Below are positions 22,120-33,658 of a stretch of 64,000 nucleotides of DNA, piece after piece. Both the position numbers and the translations under genes were made by a program. Origin of the DNA: Cyanophora paradoxa. Taxonomy: Eukaryota; Glaucocystophyceae; Cyanophorales; Cyanophoraceae. Under the pieces are notes generated by a model. It was given only the letters and a program-made list of their open reading frames with translations, did no database searches and was not told the DNA's origin. Location: positions 124,001 through 188,000 of the forward strand of contig QPMI01000549.1 of NCBI GenBank assembly GCA_004431415.1. The letters are read 5' to 3'. Positions within the stretch are counted from its first letter, which is position 1, and each line of letters starts with the position of its first letter.

Positions 22120-25100
22120 ATGGACGATATGGGAGCAAGACTGCGGTTCTCGGTGATCAAGCCGAAGTCGGATGGACTTGGATTCGTTGACGAAAATGAA
22201 GAAATCATCAAGCACTGGGGATCGTCTCCAGCCGGGGTCGGTTCTTCAACGCAAGGTAAACGTTATTGCCTGCGCTGCCAATTCTGATTACCCAAATTGA
22301 TATACAGCTGTAGCTGCAGTTAATCAAGCACAGAGTCCTTCAAATCTCGCAGGTCCGGTGTTTTTGCACATCTCGATTATTTCTTTTTGTCGTTTTTAAT
22401 TGACGTTGAAAACATTACGCCGACATTCGTGCTCGTAATCGCTTTTTTGACGCCGTAATCAACAGCATCGCATTTGAACACGGAAATTCAAAACGCTCGA
22501 TTGTACGAACTTCAAAACCACGAGGTCAATCGTTAGTTTTCCTGCTGTTGGTTTCTGAACTCCAGAGTTTCAGGAGCTCGCGCTCGAGGAGCGAATGGTC
22601 GTCTTTCTCTTACAAACGAGCGCGGACCCACGGCTGTTCCTCATCCTTGGCTATGGCTACCTGGCTTCGCCGGACGAGCTCAGAAGCTTGGAGAGGGAGC
22701 TGAAAAAACGCGTGCGTATTGTCATCTTTTGCATCGAATTTCGCTCAGTCGATATAGTTGCGATCAATATTTGCGTAGTGGAATCTTGAGAGGAACCTCG
22801 AGCCTGTACGCCAGCACGAATTTTTGCCAGTGAAACTTTTCGAAAGGACCCCGCCGGTGCGTTTCTGTAGCCGCGTCCGTTCTTTTAGTTTTGGAGCTGA
22901 CATTTACACGGCTTCAGCACTTGAAAAGGGAGAGCAAATTTAGATCTCACGTGAGGCTTCCAGCAATTTTCATACCGGAAATCAAATCGAAATCGAAATC
23001 ATCCTATCGCAATGAAGACGTTATGGAGGTCTGCTTCTATGTCGCGAAATATATAGACATTCGCGGTTTAATCTATAATTCGCAGTTCTACGACATCCTA
23101 GAAGGCCTTTCTGATCCCATCGCCGACGGAGACGCCAAGCCCAAGCCAGGGTTCCGCATTGCGTACCTCCCTCGGGCGATGCTGCGGGCGGTTGACTTCA
23201 ACCCGAAACAAAAGGCTGAATTTGAGAACGCATTGAAGGTTTGTTTACGTGGATTTTCAACTGCACGGAAAACGCGCATAATGCTTTATGCGCAGATTTC
23301 GACGGCCAAGGGTATGGAGTTTTCCGTCTCCGCGCAGATCCTTCCATCTTTCTGCATGGAGGAGAACTGCTGCGTTGAAGAACTTGTGATTGCTAGCGCT
23401 GCAGCCAGCGCGCCAGAACGACCGAAGCAACATCGCCCTGCATCCCGCCTGTCAATGTCAAGCGTGCCGTGCACATTACGAATGGTCAGCTCTGAATGCC
23501 GTGCTAAATTGCCATGCATATGCTGAACTCATCTGTCACCGATATTCACTAGAAATCTCACTTCACAAAGTTATTCAAGATCCAGGTGACTCCCTTCCAT
23601 GTTCGCTTTCCTTACTGCTCTCTGTATTTAGCTCTTTTTCAGTATCCCACAAAATCTTGAAGACCGAATTTGTGGGTTCCACTCCATTCAATGCTACAGA
23701 CGTCGACTGCAAGCCTTCCATCCACAGCAGCTTAGTCGAAGTCAAGCAGCATGCGAGCTCCACACTGACACTGAAGCCTCTCGCTACTTTCGTGCAGCTT
23801 GGAGGCGTCTACGTCGCGATCGCAGGCACAGACTCTGCTGGCAACGGCGGTCCGGATGTACTGGCACAATGTGATGGCGATGCCGCTAAACTCCTCGACA
23901 CCTCAGGCCACCAAATGGACATCCTGGCTAAAAGCCTCTTCAAGAGCGAGTCTCTAAAGAGCAATGCAGGCGCTGGCGTCATATTGCCTGTCCCAGATGT
24001 TGTTATCGTGGAAGTGCTCCCTGGTGCCTTGATCATGATCGCCTTTCTATCTCAATCTGCAATGTAGTTCATATTTATATTGATCAGTTTTCCTCAGGTT
24101 TCAAGATTAATATCAAGCGATCGAAAGTGAAACTCCCAGAATACTGCTTGCCGTTGTCGAATGCCGTGTCGGACAATAACAAGCAGTTCGTCATGTACAT
24201 CGCTCTGCAAGTCTACGAAACCAAGTCAGAGGAGAAGATTGTCAAGGAAAAGCGTGCCGTTCTCGTCGCATACGATTCCCATAACGGTGCCACGGCGATT
24301 TTTCGCTTTTTCTTAAGTAACCTGTAAACCTCGAATACACGCAGACGTCGTTCGGACTGAGCCTCTCCCCTGTGGTGGAAATTCGGATTGCAATTTCGTC
24401 CCTGCCTGGGGATGCGCTCTTTTTGCAGAAGAGCAGTCCGCGGCTCAGAGCAACAAAGTACGACTCATCGTCGTTGGAGGGCGCCTTTTTGATAAAACGG
24501 TATTTCCAACATGGCAAAATCGCAGACAGGTGTACGCCATCGATGTCTGTACGTTGCTGCTGCGCTTTGTATTCTTGCGCTTTACGTGCTATTTTTGCTT
24601 GACACTTTTGAACAATACAGATCTCAAAGATTTTGCTGTGGAATGTTTCGGGGAAAAGTCACCGTCCTCCCTCCCACAACTTGGATTCTGTCGGGCCTTC
24701 GGGACTATACAGTTGCAGACGGCTGCAGGAATGAGGCCCAAGCCGGTCGTCTGCGCTAGCGTCCCCGGTGCAGGAACAAAGCCCACGCAAAAGTTGATCC
24801 CGATTGCATGCGGTTCGACTTTTGAGTCGCATGCCGTTCGAATTCGCATCTTTAATTTGTTTCTTTTTCCGTGTGCAGAATTCGACGAAGGTGAGGGTGC
24901 GCTTGCAGGTCCCTCTGCATGCGCAGAGGCCCCACCCGCCTCCTCAAGCGTTAATGACAAGCCCACACCGGCGGAGAACGACGACGACAACGATGAGCCC
25001 GCACAGGCGGAGAACGACGACGATGGCGACGAGGCGCCGGCACCTGCTTCGCCCGTCTTTGACGACGCTGGCGATGCAGCGAGCAGCGCAGCGGTCGCTT

Positions 25101-27104
25101 CGGATCACGTTTCGCCGGCAGCAGCTCCGAATCCGGATGTCAACGATGTCAACAGGTCGCCCCGAGCTCCCCGATCTGATGCAGGCGTCGATTCCCCGAT
25201 CGATGACGATTCTTCCGATCGCGAGGACGACGATGACAGGAGAGATGGGGGGCGGATTCATGTGCCCAAGCAGAGCGGCGAGGCCTCAGGGTGCGGCATT
25301 TCACTCTGCATACGATGGGCTGCGCAGCCTGATGCAGCCCGCAGCTGCGCCTCGCCACCCACACAGGCTCTGGCCCTGCACCTCGACGTTCACGGAGAGC
25401 AGTTCGGTGGCGATGCCGGCCTTGAACCGAGCAACACAGATGGACCATCTCAAAACTTCGTTCCTTCGCCTTTTGGTTCGAGACTGAATCCCTGTCTACA
25501 GCGTCATCACAAATCGCTGACAACTGCAGCCACAGACGGGCCGCCCGACACGCCAGTCGCAATCGCCGTCGCTGTACCGGGTGGCGATGCGCTCGAGATG
25601 CCCCGGGCTGGACCCTCGTCTTCGTCTTCGCGAAAGCGGAGGTGCGATGTCAACAGTTCGCTGAAAATGACATATCTTCACGGAATTCGCAATGCGCAGG
25701 CGATCGGTCGCGGACGCTGCAACGCAGGCAGACCTCGACCCCCCAGGGCCATCCCCCCAGGCTCTTTTCGCAGCGTTTCTCGCCGCAGTCACGATTGCGG
25801 GGCTGCCCGTACCGGCTCCGGCATCGCCTGTCTTGCCGGCCGCAGCACCATTCGCTATGGAGGCACCAGCCGCGGCTGCCGTGGCACAGCTCCCCGCGGA
25901 GCAGCATGCCTGGGCACCGCCCGTCGCGGAGCCGCTCGCCGCAGCACCTCCCGCTGCCGCGACGCTCCCCGCTGCAGTGCTCCCTGCGGCACTGCCCGCT
26001 GCAGTGCCACTCCTTATGGCGCCGCCTGCTGCGGCGCCACCGGCCGCGGTGCCGCTCCCCATGGTGCCGCCCGTCAGTGCACTGCCCCCTGCCGCACCGC
26101 CCGTAGCGGTGCCGTCCGCTTTCGCCGCGCCCGGCTCGCGCTCCGCGGCCCAGGCCGGTCGTGGCACCTCATCCGCGTCCAGGCGTCCCCGCGGCGGCCG
26201 CGGCGCCTCGTCCGCGTCACGCCGGCCGCCGCCTGAGGCGGAGCCCCGCGCCCGACGACAGAGCGAACGAAAACGATATCCGCCGCTCAAGTTCTGGGAA
26301 CTCGAGCAGATCAAACGGGATGGCTCTGGCTGCATTCTTAAGCCCCATGAAGACAACGTCGATCCTGACCCGCGGCGACGCAAGCCGCGAGGAAAGGTCT
26401 GCGCGCCTCGTTGGGAGGTCCGCTTCCCTCTGCTTCGCTCAGCTTGCCGCAGAAGAGCCATGAGCCCGGCCCCCTCGCAATCGAAGATGAGGAAAACTCT
26501 TCTGTTGTGTCGGACGAGGATGTAGAGGGCCCTGCCCGCGGGTCTCGGAAGCGGAAGACGCCTCCGGGGCAGGCGCCGGAGCCGCAGCCAAAGCGGCAGA
26601 AGCGGAAGATGGTCGATCTCGACGAGTGGGACGACGACGAGGACCAGGCCGCGAGGGAGCCGGCCCCGCCGGCGGTCGGGGCCTCCTCCTGGCCGCCGCC
26701 CTCCTCGTCCTCGGAGAGGCCCGCGGCCCTCGTCCCGGGCGGCGCGCTCGGGCAGCAGCAGCAGCAGCCGCGGCCGTCCCAGTGGGCCTCGAGCTCGAGC
26801 TCGTCGAGCTCCGCCCCGGGCCAGGGCTCCGCTCAGGGCGCCTCAAGCTCCGCTCCCCCGCGCCCCCGCAACCCTTCCGTGGCTCAGGTATTCTTCGAAT
26901 CAGTTTTCCTGCTTTCAAATCCTGACGCAGAGCTTGCAGCAGGCGGCGGGGGAGGAGCCTGGGGCCTCGAGCTCCCCCTCGAATGCGGGTGACGCCGGCG
27001 TGGACGCGGACTCGGACGACGAAAAGGCGCCTGCAGCCCTCTCTTCCCGCTGCGCCTCCCCCGTCTTGGCTCTAACCGCGGCTGCGCAGGAGGACGGGCT
27101 CTGA
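22120..27104 (+). CDS. Multi-exon protein with acidic linker, Ala/Pro repeats and a CENP-C-like motif (may be two genes)
   Basis: From ATG 22120 (MDDMGARLRFSVIKPK) a series of AT-richer exons can be followed: LALEERMVVFLLQTSADPRL (about 22,575-22,710), RLPAIFIPEIK with EVCFYVAKYIDIRGLIYN (22,891-23,240), FNATDVDCKPSIHSS (about 23,690-23,730) and INIKRSKVKLPEYCLPLSN (about 24,111-24,170). I do not recognise this part. After about 24,880 the sequence becomes acidic and disordered (NDDDNDEPAQAENDDDGDE), then an Ala/Pro-repeat stretch (25,800-26,130). A motif at 26248-26312, ARRQSERKRYPPLKFWELEQ, resembles the CENP-C nucleosome-binding motif (R-R-x-S-x-R-x-x-x-x-P-L-x-Y/F-W-x-x-E). Two last exons (from about 26,457, and 26,931-27,104) are basic/acidic, Ser-rich and end with AAAQEDGL at TGA 27102-27104. 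CENP-C anchors the inner kinetochore. Whether the N-terminal exons belong to the same transcript is uncertain. Confidence 0.5.
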
Positions 27105-27296
27105 CGCCCTCCAATACCAATACTCATGTACCCCAAAAATCATGTACTGAACTCCAATACCAATCAAATTTCATTTTGCCGAGATTCGCACACGGCACAT
27201 TCCGCGCTGCCCGCCCCTCCCCCCCCCCCCCCCCCCCCCCCACTTCCCCCCTTCTCCCCCACCCCCCGCCCCCTCTTCTCCCCTTCGCTTTCTTTT
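27105..27296. other. Spacer with C-homopolymer
   Basis: Short intergenic stretch between the CENP-C-motif gene and the duplicated actinin segment. A long poly-C tract at about 27,220-27,241 marks the left flank of the duplication breakpoint. Confidence 0.5.
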
Positions 27297-29384
27297 CCGC
27301 CGCATCGCGCGGGTCGTCACGCGGACGGCGCGCATAGATGAAGGACGCGTACTCCCAGCGCGCCGCCGAGGTGCCCCCGCACCCACACCCCTCGTACCCC
27401 CCTCCCGGCCGGCGGCGCCCTCTGATCCCCCGCGGGGGTGCGCAGTGGGCGGCGTGGGCGCGGGAGAAGCAGGCGGGCTTCGAGCGGCGGGACTTCGAGG
27501 ACCTCAACCGCGCCGCCCGCGAGCTCGCCGCCTTCAAGAAGATCGAGAAGCCCGCCAAGATCCAGGAGAAGCGCGCCCGTACCCCCCGCCGCCTCCCCCG
27601 CGCCCCGGGCGCCCCTCACCGGCGCCCGCCAGGCTGGAGCTCGCCCAGGTCTTCACCAGCATCCTGGCCAAGGTTCGCGTACCCCCGCAGCTCCCGTGCC
27701 GTACCCCCCTGACTCCTTCCCCCCAGAGCCGCGGGGCGTGGCAGCCGCCAGAGGCGATCTCGCCCCAGGCCATCGACGGGCTCTACGTCGGCCTGTCAAA
27801 AGGTCCGCCGGGGTACGCCGTTGCGGCCCCGCGCCCTCCGAGCCGCCCCCGGGGCGCAGGCGGAGCACGAGTACGAGCTCGCCCTGCGCGCGGCGCTCTC
27901 CCGCCGCCGCCGCCTCGACGCCCTCCTCAAGCTCTGGCGTGTCAAGTGCAAGGCGCGCATGCGATCCCGTACCCCCTCTCCACCACCGGCCCCCCAACGA
28001 ACCCGTACCCCCGCAGGGCATGGAGCAGTTCGTGTTGGAGCACGCGGCGATGCTCGCGATCGAGCAGGTCCCCCGCTCCTCCCTCTACGCCGTCCAGGCG
28101 CGTCGCGCACCCCTCCCCCGCCCCCGCCGAGTCCGACGGCGTACCCCCCGCAGACGAAGATCAAGATGCAGGACGCGTTTGCTGACGAGCTCGCCGCCAA
28201 CGCCGACCGCCTCGCGAAGGCCCGTGCCGGCGTACCCCCCTCCCGCTCGCTCCCCCGACCCTCTGCGGATGCGCAGGTCGGGGAGCTGAGGGAGCAGGTG
28301 GTCGCCGCCGCGCCGCTCGCCTCCCACCACCCCGAGGTCAACCGCCGCACCGACGTGCGTAGCCCCCTTCTTCCCCCCCCTCCCCCCTCCCACCTCTCCA
28401 GACCCTCACCCGTACCCCCTTCAGGCCGTGATGGAGGCCTGGGAGACGCTCAAGATCCAGTCCGCCAAGCTGAAGGGCGCGCGCGGCCGTACCCCCCTTC
28501 CCGTCCCCCCCGCGCTCACGCCCCCCCAGAGGCCCTCGCGAAGGAGCTGGCCGTCCAGCAGCGGCTCGAGGAGACGCGCCTCGCGTACGCCTCCAAGGCC
28601 GAGGCCCGTACCCCTCCCCGGCCCCCGGCTCCCAGGAGCCTGAGGGGGGTACGGCAGGCGGTGCACGGGGCTCTGGAGGACCTCATCGACACGGCGCAGG
28701 AGCCCGTGGACGCGTACTCCTCCGAGGAGGCCCAGGCCCGTACCCCCCGTACCCCTCCCCGCCCTCCGTGCCCCCTGAACGGGTCCCCCGCAGGCCATGG
28801 CCGCGGCTCTGGAGCCCCTCCGGAGTACCCTCCAGGCAAAGGCCGCCGACGTCCGTACCCCGTCCCCGCTCCGCCCGGCTCCCCGCTGCCGCCCGACTGC
28901 GCTCCCACTCAGGTGGAGGCGCTGCGGACGCTGGGGGCGAGCCTGCCGGACAACCCCTACTCGCGCCGCTTCCCCGCCGACAAGCTGCAGGCCGAGCTCG
29001 CCGAGGCCCAGGCGCGCCCGTACCCCCTCAGCTCTCTCCCCGCGCCCCCCGCGAGCGCGTGCGCAGCGGCTGCTGGACCAGCGGGCGAAGGCGGTGGAGC
29101 TCGAGATCGTGCGGCAGGCCGAGAACGAGCGCCTGGTCCGCGGCGTACCCCCCGGACAGCGCCACATCTCCCTGACCCGCCGGCCGGGGGCGGCGCAGTG
29201 CCGCTCGTTCGCGGACGACTCGGCGCGGCTGCTGGCGGCCTGCAAGGAGGCCCCCCAGGACGCCGTCAAGGTGCCCCGCACCCCGCCCGGCCCCGCCCCC
29301 CGGCGCCGACCCGCCGGCGCCAGATCATCGCCGCCGGCGCGTCGCCCGAGGAGAGCGCCCGCCACCTCGAGAGTCCGCGACGCG
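27297..29384 (+). pseudogene. Truncated inverted duplicate of the alpha-actinin rod region
   Basis: This segment repeats, in opposite orientation and with introns retained, the part of alpha-actinin that lies at about 19,325-17,255. Exons such as WAAWAREKQAGFERRDFEDL, AISPQAIDGLYVGLSK, QDAFADELAANADRLAK, EALRTLGASLPDNPYSRRF and IIAAGASPEESARHLES are nearly identical. It lacks the CH domains and the EF-hands, so it cannot make a complete actinin. A 5-nt deletion near 27,336, relative to the original MEEMKDAYSQ codons, also breaks the first exon. Because introns are kept, this is a DNA-level duplication rather than a retrocopy. Similarity stops at about 29,384 within the exon after ARHLES. High identity implies a recent event. 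Confidence 0.85.
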
Positions 29385-29622
29385 CGAGCCGCCCGCCCTT
29401 CCCCGCTACAGCTGGGCATCCTCGCCCCGACACAGCTCGCGAAAAAAAGTCGGTCCCCGCAATTCGACTTGGCTGGGACTCGACTTGGGACTCGAATAAT
29501 TCTCCCCTACCAAAAGTTAAAACACCGGGGGTAGGCACACGCGACTCGGCGAAGCGCGGCGACCAGCACGCGCGGCAGCTCCCGCGCGCAGCAGAGAGCG
29601 CTGCTGCTAGCTCTCAGTCACC
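29385..29622. other. Spacer
   Basis: No gene seen. It is the right flank of the actinin duplicate and the probable promoter region of the next plus-strand gene. Confidence 0.35.
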
Positions 29623-31190
29623 ATGGAGCCTCAGCAGAAGCTCGTCGGCACCGCCGCGTCCAAAGCCAAGAGGCTGGCCAAACTCGATCGCCTTCAAGGA
29701 AAGCGTGCGCGAAAGCTAGCCCTACGATTCTCAAAGCGCTCCCTATGAAGTCTCGGCAATCAAGTGAGGTATCTCTAGACGCGCTGGGAGCCCGCGAACT
29801 AATCGCTGCGCCGAGATTCTAAGCAAAACGCGCAGGGCCCCCCAGCGGAGAGGCGACGAACGCGAGTGCGCAGGGCCCGGGCGCGAGGCCCAAGCGCCCC
29901 GCGGAGCGTCCAGAAGGTACGGGGAGTCGCGTACGCGCAGCTAGCTCGCCCCCCGCCGCGTCTCCAGCGCTCGAGCTCCCGCGCGCCGCGACGACGTCGA
30001 CGTCGACCCGCGCGCAGTCGCAGCCTCGACTTCTCCGAGGAACAAAGAGAACTGCAATCGCATCGAGAACACCGCCGGTGCGTTCGTTCCGCGGCCCCGC
30101 GCAGCCCCGCGCCGCGCGCACCGAAGTGCGGGTGCAGGTCCGGCGGCGACACCGCCCCGGTCTGCCGGGACCCCCAAGGCGAGCCCGCGAGCTCCTCTGA
30201 GTACGTCCTTTCGGTTTCTGCAGTCCCGAGTCCGCGAGCGCTAGCCGAAGCCACGCGCGCCCGCCGCAGGGACACTTCAGGAGTTGAGTACCGCGGCCGC
30301 GAACAAGAGCGAGACCACGTCTGCGGGCGCCAGGCGCGATTCTGCGGGCGATAGCACACCTCCGCAGGGCTCGGCTTCGTCCCCGGTCCTTCTGCGGACG
30401 GGCCAGCGCTCGCGTACCAATACCCCTACGTACTTCTATTCCCAGCCCAGCCAGCGTGCTCGCCGCGTGGCTAGCGCTTAGCTATCGCCTCATCGCAGCC
30501 GTTCCTCCGCGGCGCCAGTACAGCAGCACAGCAGTCCTGGCACCGGAGAGCCGCCGGCGCAGAGGCGCAAACTCGGCGACCAGATCCTGCGCGATGTCGA
30601 AAAGTACGAACTGTGGAACGCGTTTCATAACTACAACGTTCTTCGTGCGTGTCTCTGCCTCTGCTTGCGCCACGGATGCCGGCACTGACGGTCGGACCAG
30701 CCCTGGTGCAAGAGTGCAACCGGCTGCGGCAAGGTGCGCCCTCGGCCGCGTTGCGTTCTTCCTGCTGTGCTTCCCCTGAACTGGCGTTCAGAGTGCCAAG
30801 AGAAAGACAGGGCTATCGCGGAGCAACAGCTCGAGCTGGAGAGCGTGCGTGGCCGCGCCTTCCAGTACAAGCACCTGTACGAGCGGGAGAAGGATAAGCG
30901 CACGGAAGAGCTTCCCAGCAGCGACCAGCAGCAGCTACATCAGCTACAGGCGGAAGACGCCCGCGCTGTTCGGTTTTGGCTCAGCTTGCCTGAGGACGTG
31001 CGCGGCCTACACGTGCCGCGCAAGGAGCTGCTGGAGGCCGCGGCGTCAACGACCAGGCACCGGGTCGGCGTGCTGTACTCGCTCATCCTGTACCTCTCCG
31101 GCGAGCAAGGAACCGACGAGGGCGGGCGATGGGGCGAGAACGCGTACCGTGCGCTTCACGTGCGCTTTCTTTCACTTGTTTATGGGGATA
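29623..31190 (+). CDS. Unrecognised multi-exon coiled-coil protein
   Basis: ATG 29623 begins MEPQQKLVGTAASKAKRLAK, a basic N-terminal exon. Later coding-like stretches on the same strand are NKSETTSAGARRDSAGDST (about 30,301-30,360), RRKLGDQILRDVEKYELWNA (about 30,560-30,640) and, best of all, 30,785-31,150. That last stretch reads ECQEKDRAIAEQQLELESVR, QYKHLYEREKDKRTEELPSS, LSLPEDVRGLHVPRKELLEA and HRVGVLYSLILYLSGEQGTD: a heptad-rich helix followed by a globular-looking segment. The family is not recognised. Exon borders are guessed from frame and composition; the 3' end is uncertain. Confidence 0.45.
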
Positions 31191-31489
31191 AAAATGCCCT
31201 TCTGCGCGTCCGAAATGTGAGGAAGTGGCGAGAAGTGAAGGCAGAGGGCGGCGAGAGCGCAGCCACGTCGCGAACCTGCAAGGCGCGGGTCTGGATTCTG
31301 CAGGCTGCGCAGGGCGCCTCGACTGAGGCGCATACTCCGCGGCGGCGTGTAGTAAGGCGACTGCTGCACGGCGTTGGCTGCATTCTGCGCTGCGCCTGCC
31401 GCCAGCGCCGCGAAAACGGGATGCAGAGGCGGGACGTAGTCCGAGAGGAACGCCGCTGGAAAGCTCGTGCGCACGTCGTCGAGGGCCAT
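31172..31489 (-). CDS. Possible small hypothetical protein
   Basis: An ATG-initiated 105-codon minus-strand frame (MALDDVRTSFPAAFLSDYVP, then PPLHPVFAALAAGAAQNAAN). Its amino-acid composition is more protein-like than the Arg/Cys-rich frame on the plus strand over the same bases. It overlaps the tail of the preceding plus-strand gene and resembles no family I know, so it could be a chance frame. Confidence 0.25.
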   Translation of the reverse strand: MALDDVRTSFPAAFLSDYVPPLHPVFAALAAGAAQNAANAVQQSPYYTPPRSMRLSRGALRSLQNPDPRLAGSRRGCALAALCLHFSPLPHISDAQKGIFIPINK

Positions 31490-32393
31490 TGCGAGCGACG
31501 CTGAGCGTTGGGTCGCTGATCTGGGTCGCTGATAGCGCTGTGCAGGAGGCGCGCTGTGTGCTGACGTCTATACCCGGCGACCGAAATTCTCCCTTCCGCC
31601 GGCGTTAAAACCATATATGCATGCACTGATAGAAAGAAATAAGCTCTATGAGAATGTTTATTAAAAAAGGTCTAATTGACTGGCGTAGGGATTTTCCAAG
31701 TCGACTTGCCCCCCCCCCCTGTCATACAAACCGAGTTGTGGGGACCGACTTTTTTTCGCGAGCTGTGCGAGGGCCAGCGCGAGGCTAGCTATGGCGCCTG
31801 GCGAGGGCCACGGCCCGGCGGCGATCGCGAGGCCTCGGGCAGGGCCGCAGGCCCAGATCTAGAGCGCCTGTCTAGGCCCGCGAGGTCCACGAGGCCCCTC
31901 CCGGCCCCCAGGCCGCCCCCTCCACGAGGATATCGACCGTGGCCGTAGATCGAATCGATCGCGAAGAGGGGGACTCCCGGCCGCGGGGGCTCTGAGGCTC
32001 CGAGGCTCCGACTCGGAGGAGGCTCTACGGTGAGCCTCTAGTACCCTCTACCGTCCGGTCCGGTCCGGATCCTCTACGCTTGACCTACTTGCGATCGCGA
32101 TCTCTAGAGTTTATACTCGCGATCGTGAGTCTATACTGAGTCTATAGACATGGCCGCCGGTTGACGTTACCAACCGTCGGGCCGGCGTCGGCCCCGCGGA
32201 TTCCGGAGCCGCTGAGCTCGCGCGCGGCGGACTGCCGGGCGGCGGGCGCCGGCGGTTGTGCCGCCGCTTGTGCGGCGATCATCGGATGTGCGGCGTTGTG
32301 CGCAGGCCCGCCGCAGGGCCCCGCGGGCCGGCGCCGGCGGCGGCCCGCCCACCGGGCCACCGGCGCGGCGGCGGCGCGGCGCGGCGCGCCCCC
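31490..32393. other. Gene-poor interval
   Basis: No supported gene. Features are an AT-rich patch (about 31,605-31,680), a short poly-C run near 31,708, and a sharp rise to almost pure G+C from about 32,300 into the duplicated block. Confidence 0.45.
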
Positions 32394-32870
32394 GGCCGGC
32401 GCCGGGCCGGCGGGGGCCGCGGGCCCGCGGCGGCGGGGCCCCGCCGGCCCCCCGGCCGCGGCGCCCCCGCGGGCCGCGGCCCGCGGGCCCCGCGGCCCCC
32501 GCCGCAGGCGGCCGCGGGCGCCGCGGCGGGCCCCGCGCGCTTGAAGCCCTTGAGCATGAACCTTTGTTAATGCAAAAAAAAAGTGCTGTCCATGATTCCC
32601 CATGTGCGCATGGCCGGCGCAATGGGCGCATTGGCCGCATCGGCCCGCATGCGTGCGCATGCGGAGGTTCGCTTTTGAGTTCTCGTTCAGAGTCGTGTAC
32701 CCCCTGCCGGAAGCAGTTGCTGCACGCGCGCCCGCGCATGCAGGCCGCATGCTTGCAGGCCCGCGCAACCTGCAAGTTAACGTTGATCATCGGTGACATC
32801 GGATCGATATCGCACGACGAGCGGTCCGGCGGATCATGATCAGCGCCGAAGCTCGGCGGGGCAATCGCAA
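32394..32870 (+). repeat. 477-bp direct duplication, copy 1
   Basis: Matches 32904-33380 at a fixed offset of 510 bp, with only about one difference seen (near 32,493). The left third is almost entirely G and C with many nested inverted repeats. The right part has more normal composition, including an A9 tract near 32,574. Frames inside it are low-complexity Pro/Arg/Gly/Ala and are not treated as genes. Confidence 0.9.
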
Positions 32871-32891
32871 TTATATACGATTGCCCCGCCG
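32854..32891. repeat. Perfect palindrome (14-bp arms, 10-nt loop)
   Basis: CGGCGGGGCAATCG at 32854-32867 and its exact reverse complement at 32878-32891, with an AT-rich loop between. It straddles the right end of duplication copy 1. The left arm recurs at the end of copy 2 (about 33,364-33,377) without the right arm. Confidence 0.85.
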
Positions 32892-32903
32892 ATTGCCCCG
32901 AGT

Positions 32904-33380
32904 GGCCGGCGCCGGGCCGGCGGGGGCCGCGGGCCCGCGGCGGCGGGGCCCCGCCGGCCCCCCGGCCGCGGCGCCCCCGCGGGCCGCGGCCCGCGGGCCC
33001 CGCAGCCCCCGCCGCAGGCGGCCGCGGGCGCCGCGGCGGGCCCCGCGCGCTTGAAGCCCTTGAGCATGAACCTTTGTTAATGCAAAAAAAAAGTGCTGTC
33101 CATGATTCCCCATGTGCGCATGGCCGGCGCAATGGGCGCATTGGCCGCATCGGCCCGCATGCGTGCGCATGCGGAGGTTCGCTTTTGAGTTCTCGTTCAG
33201 AGTCGTGTACCCCCTGCCGGAAGCAGTTGCTGCACGCGCGCCCGCGCATGCAGGCCGCATGCTTGCAGGCCCGCGCAACCTGCAAGTTAACGTTGATCAT
33301 CGGTGACATCGGATCGATATCGCACGACGAGCGGTCCGGCGGATCATGATCAGCGCCGAAGCTCGGCGGGGCAATCGCAA
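32904..33380 (+). repeat. 477-bp direct duplication, copy 2
   Basis: Second copy of 32394-32870, separated from the first by a 33-bp spacer that contains the right palindrome arm. Near identity indicates a young duplication, or an assembly artefact at a hard-to-sequence GC block. Confidence 0.9.
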
Positions 33381-33658
33381 CCTATAGCTAAAACGTAGGC
33401 TCTGCGGCCGATGTTATTCGCTGCGCGAGCTCCGAGGCTACGCAGCGCATGCGCGTGTACTATTTTGTCGGTTAACGTTAGTGGCTTAAGCTTACGGGTG
33501 GCTTGTGGTTGTGCTTTCCCTGCATGCGCAGCTGGCTGAGCAGCGACATGGCCATGCCAGCTGCAGCCACGGTGGCTCGTTGCCTGTAGATAGCAGTACA
33601 GCTTTCAGAGCCCTAGGCCTCGGCCTCGGCCTAGGCCTGCAGCTAATTCCGTGCTTAC
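33381..33658. other. Spacer upstream of the cyclase gene
   Basis: No gene seen. It includes a short GGCCTCGGCCT-type repeat at about 33,611-33,640 and presumably the promoter of the following gene. Confidence 0.35.

Noticed and set aside
32167-33309. Long minus-strand frame (380 codons) across the GC-rich duplication
   Set aside because: Low-complexity Gly/Arg/Pro/Ala product, repeated because the DNA is duplicated; open only because of extreme G+C.
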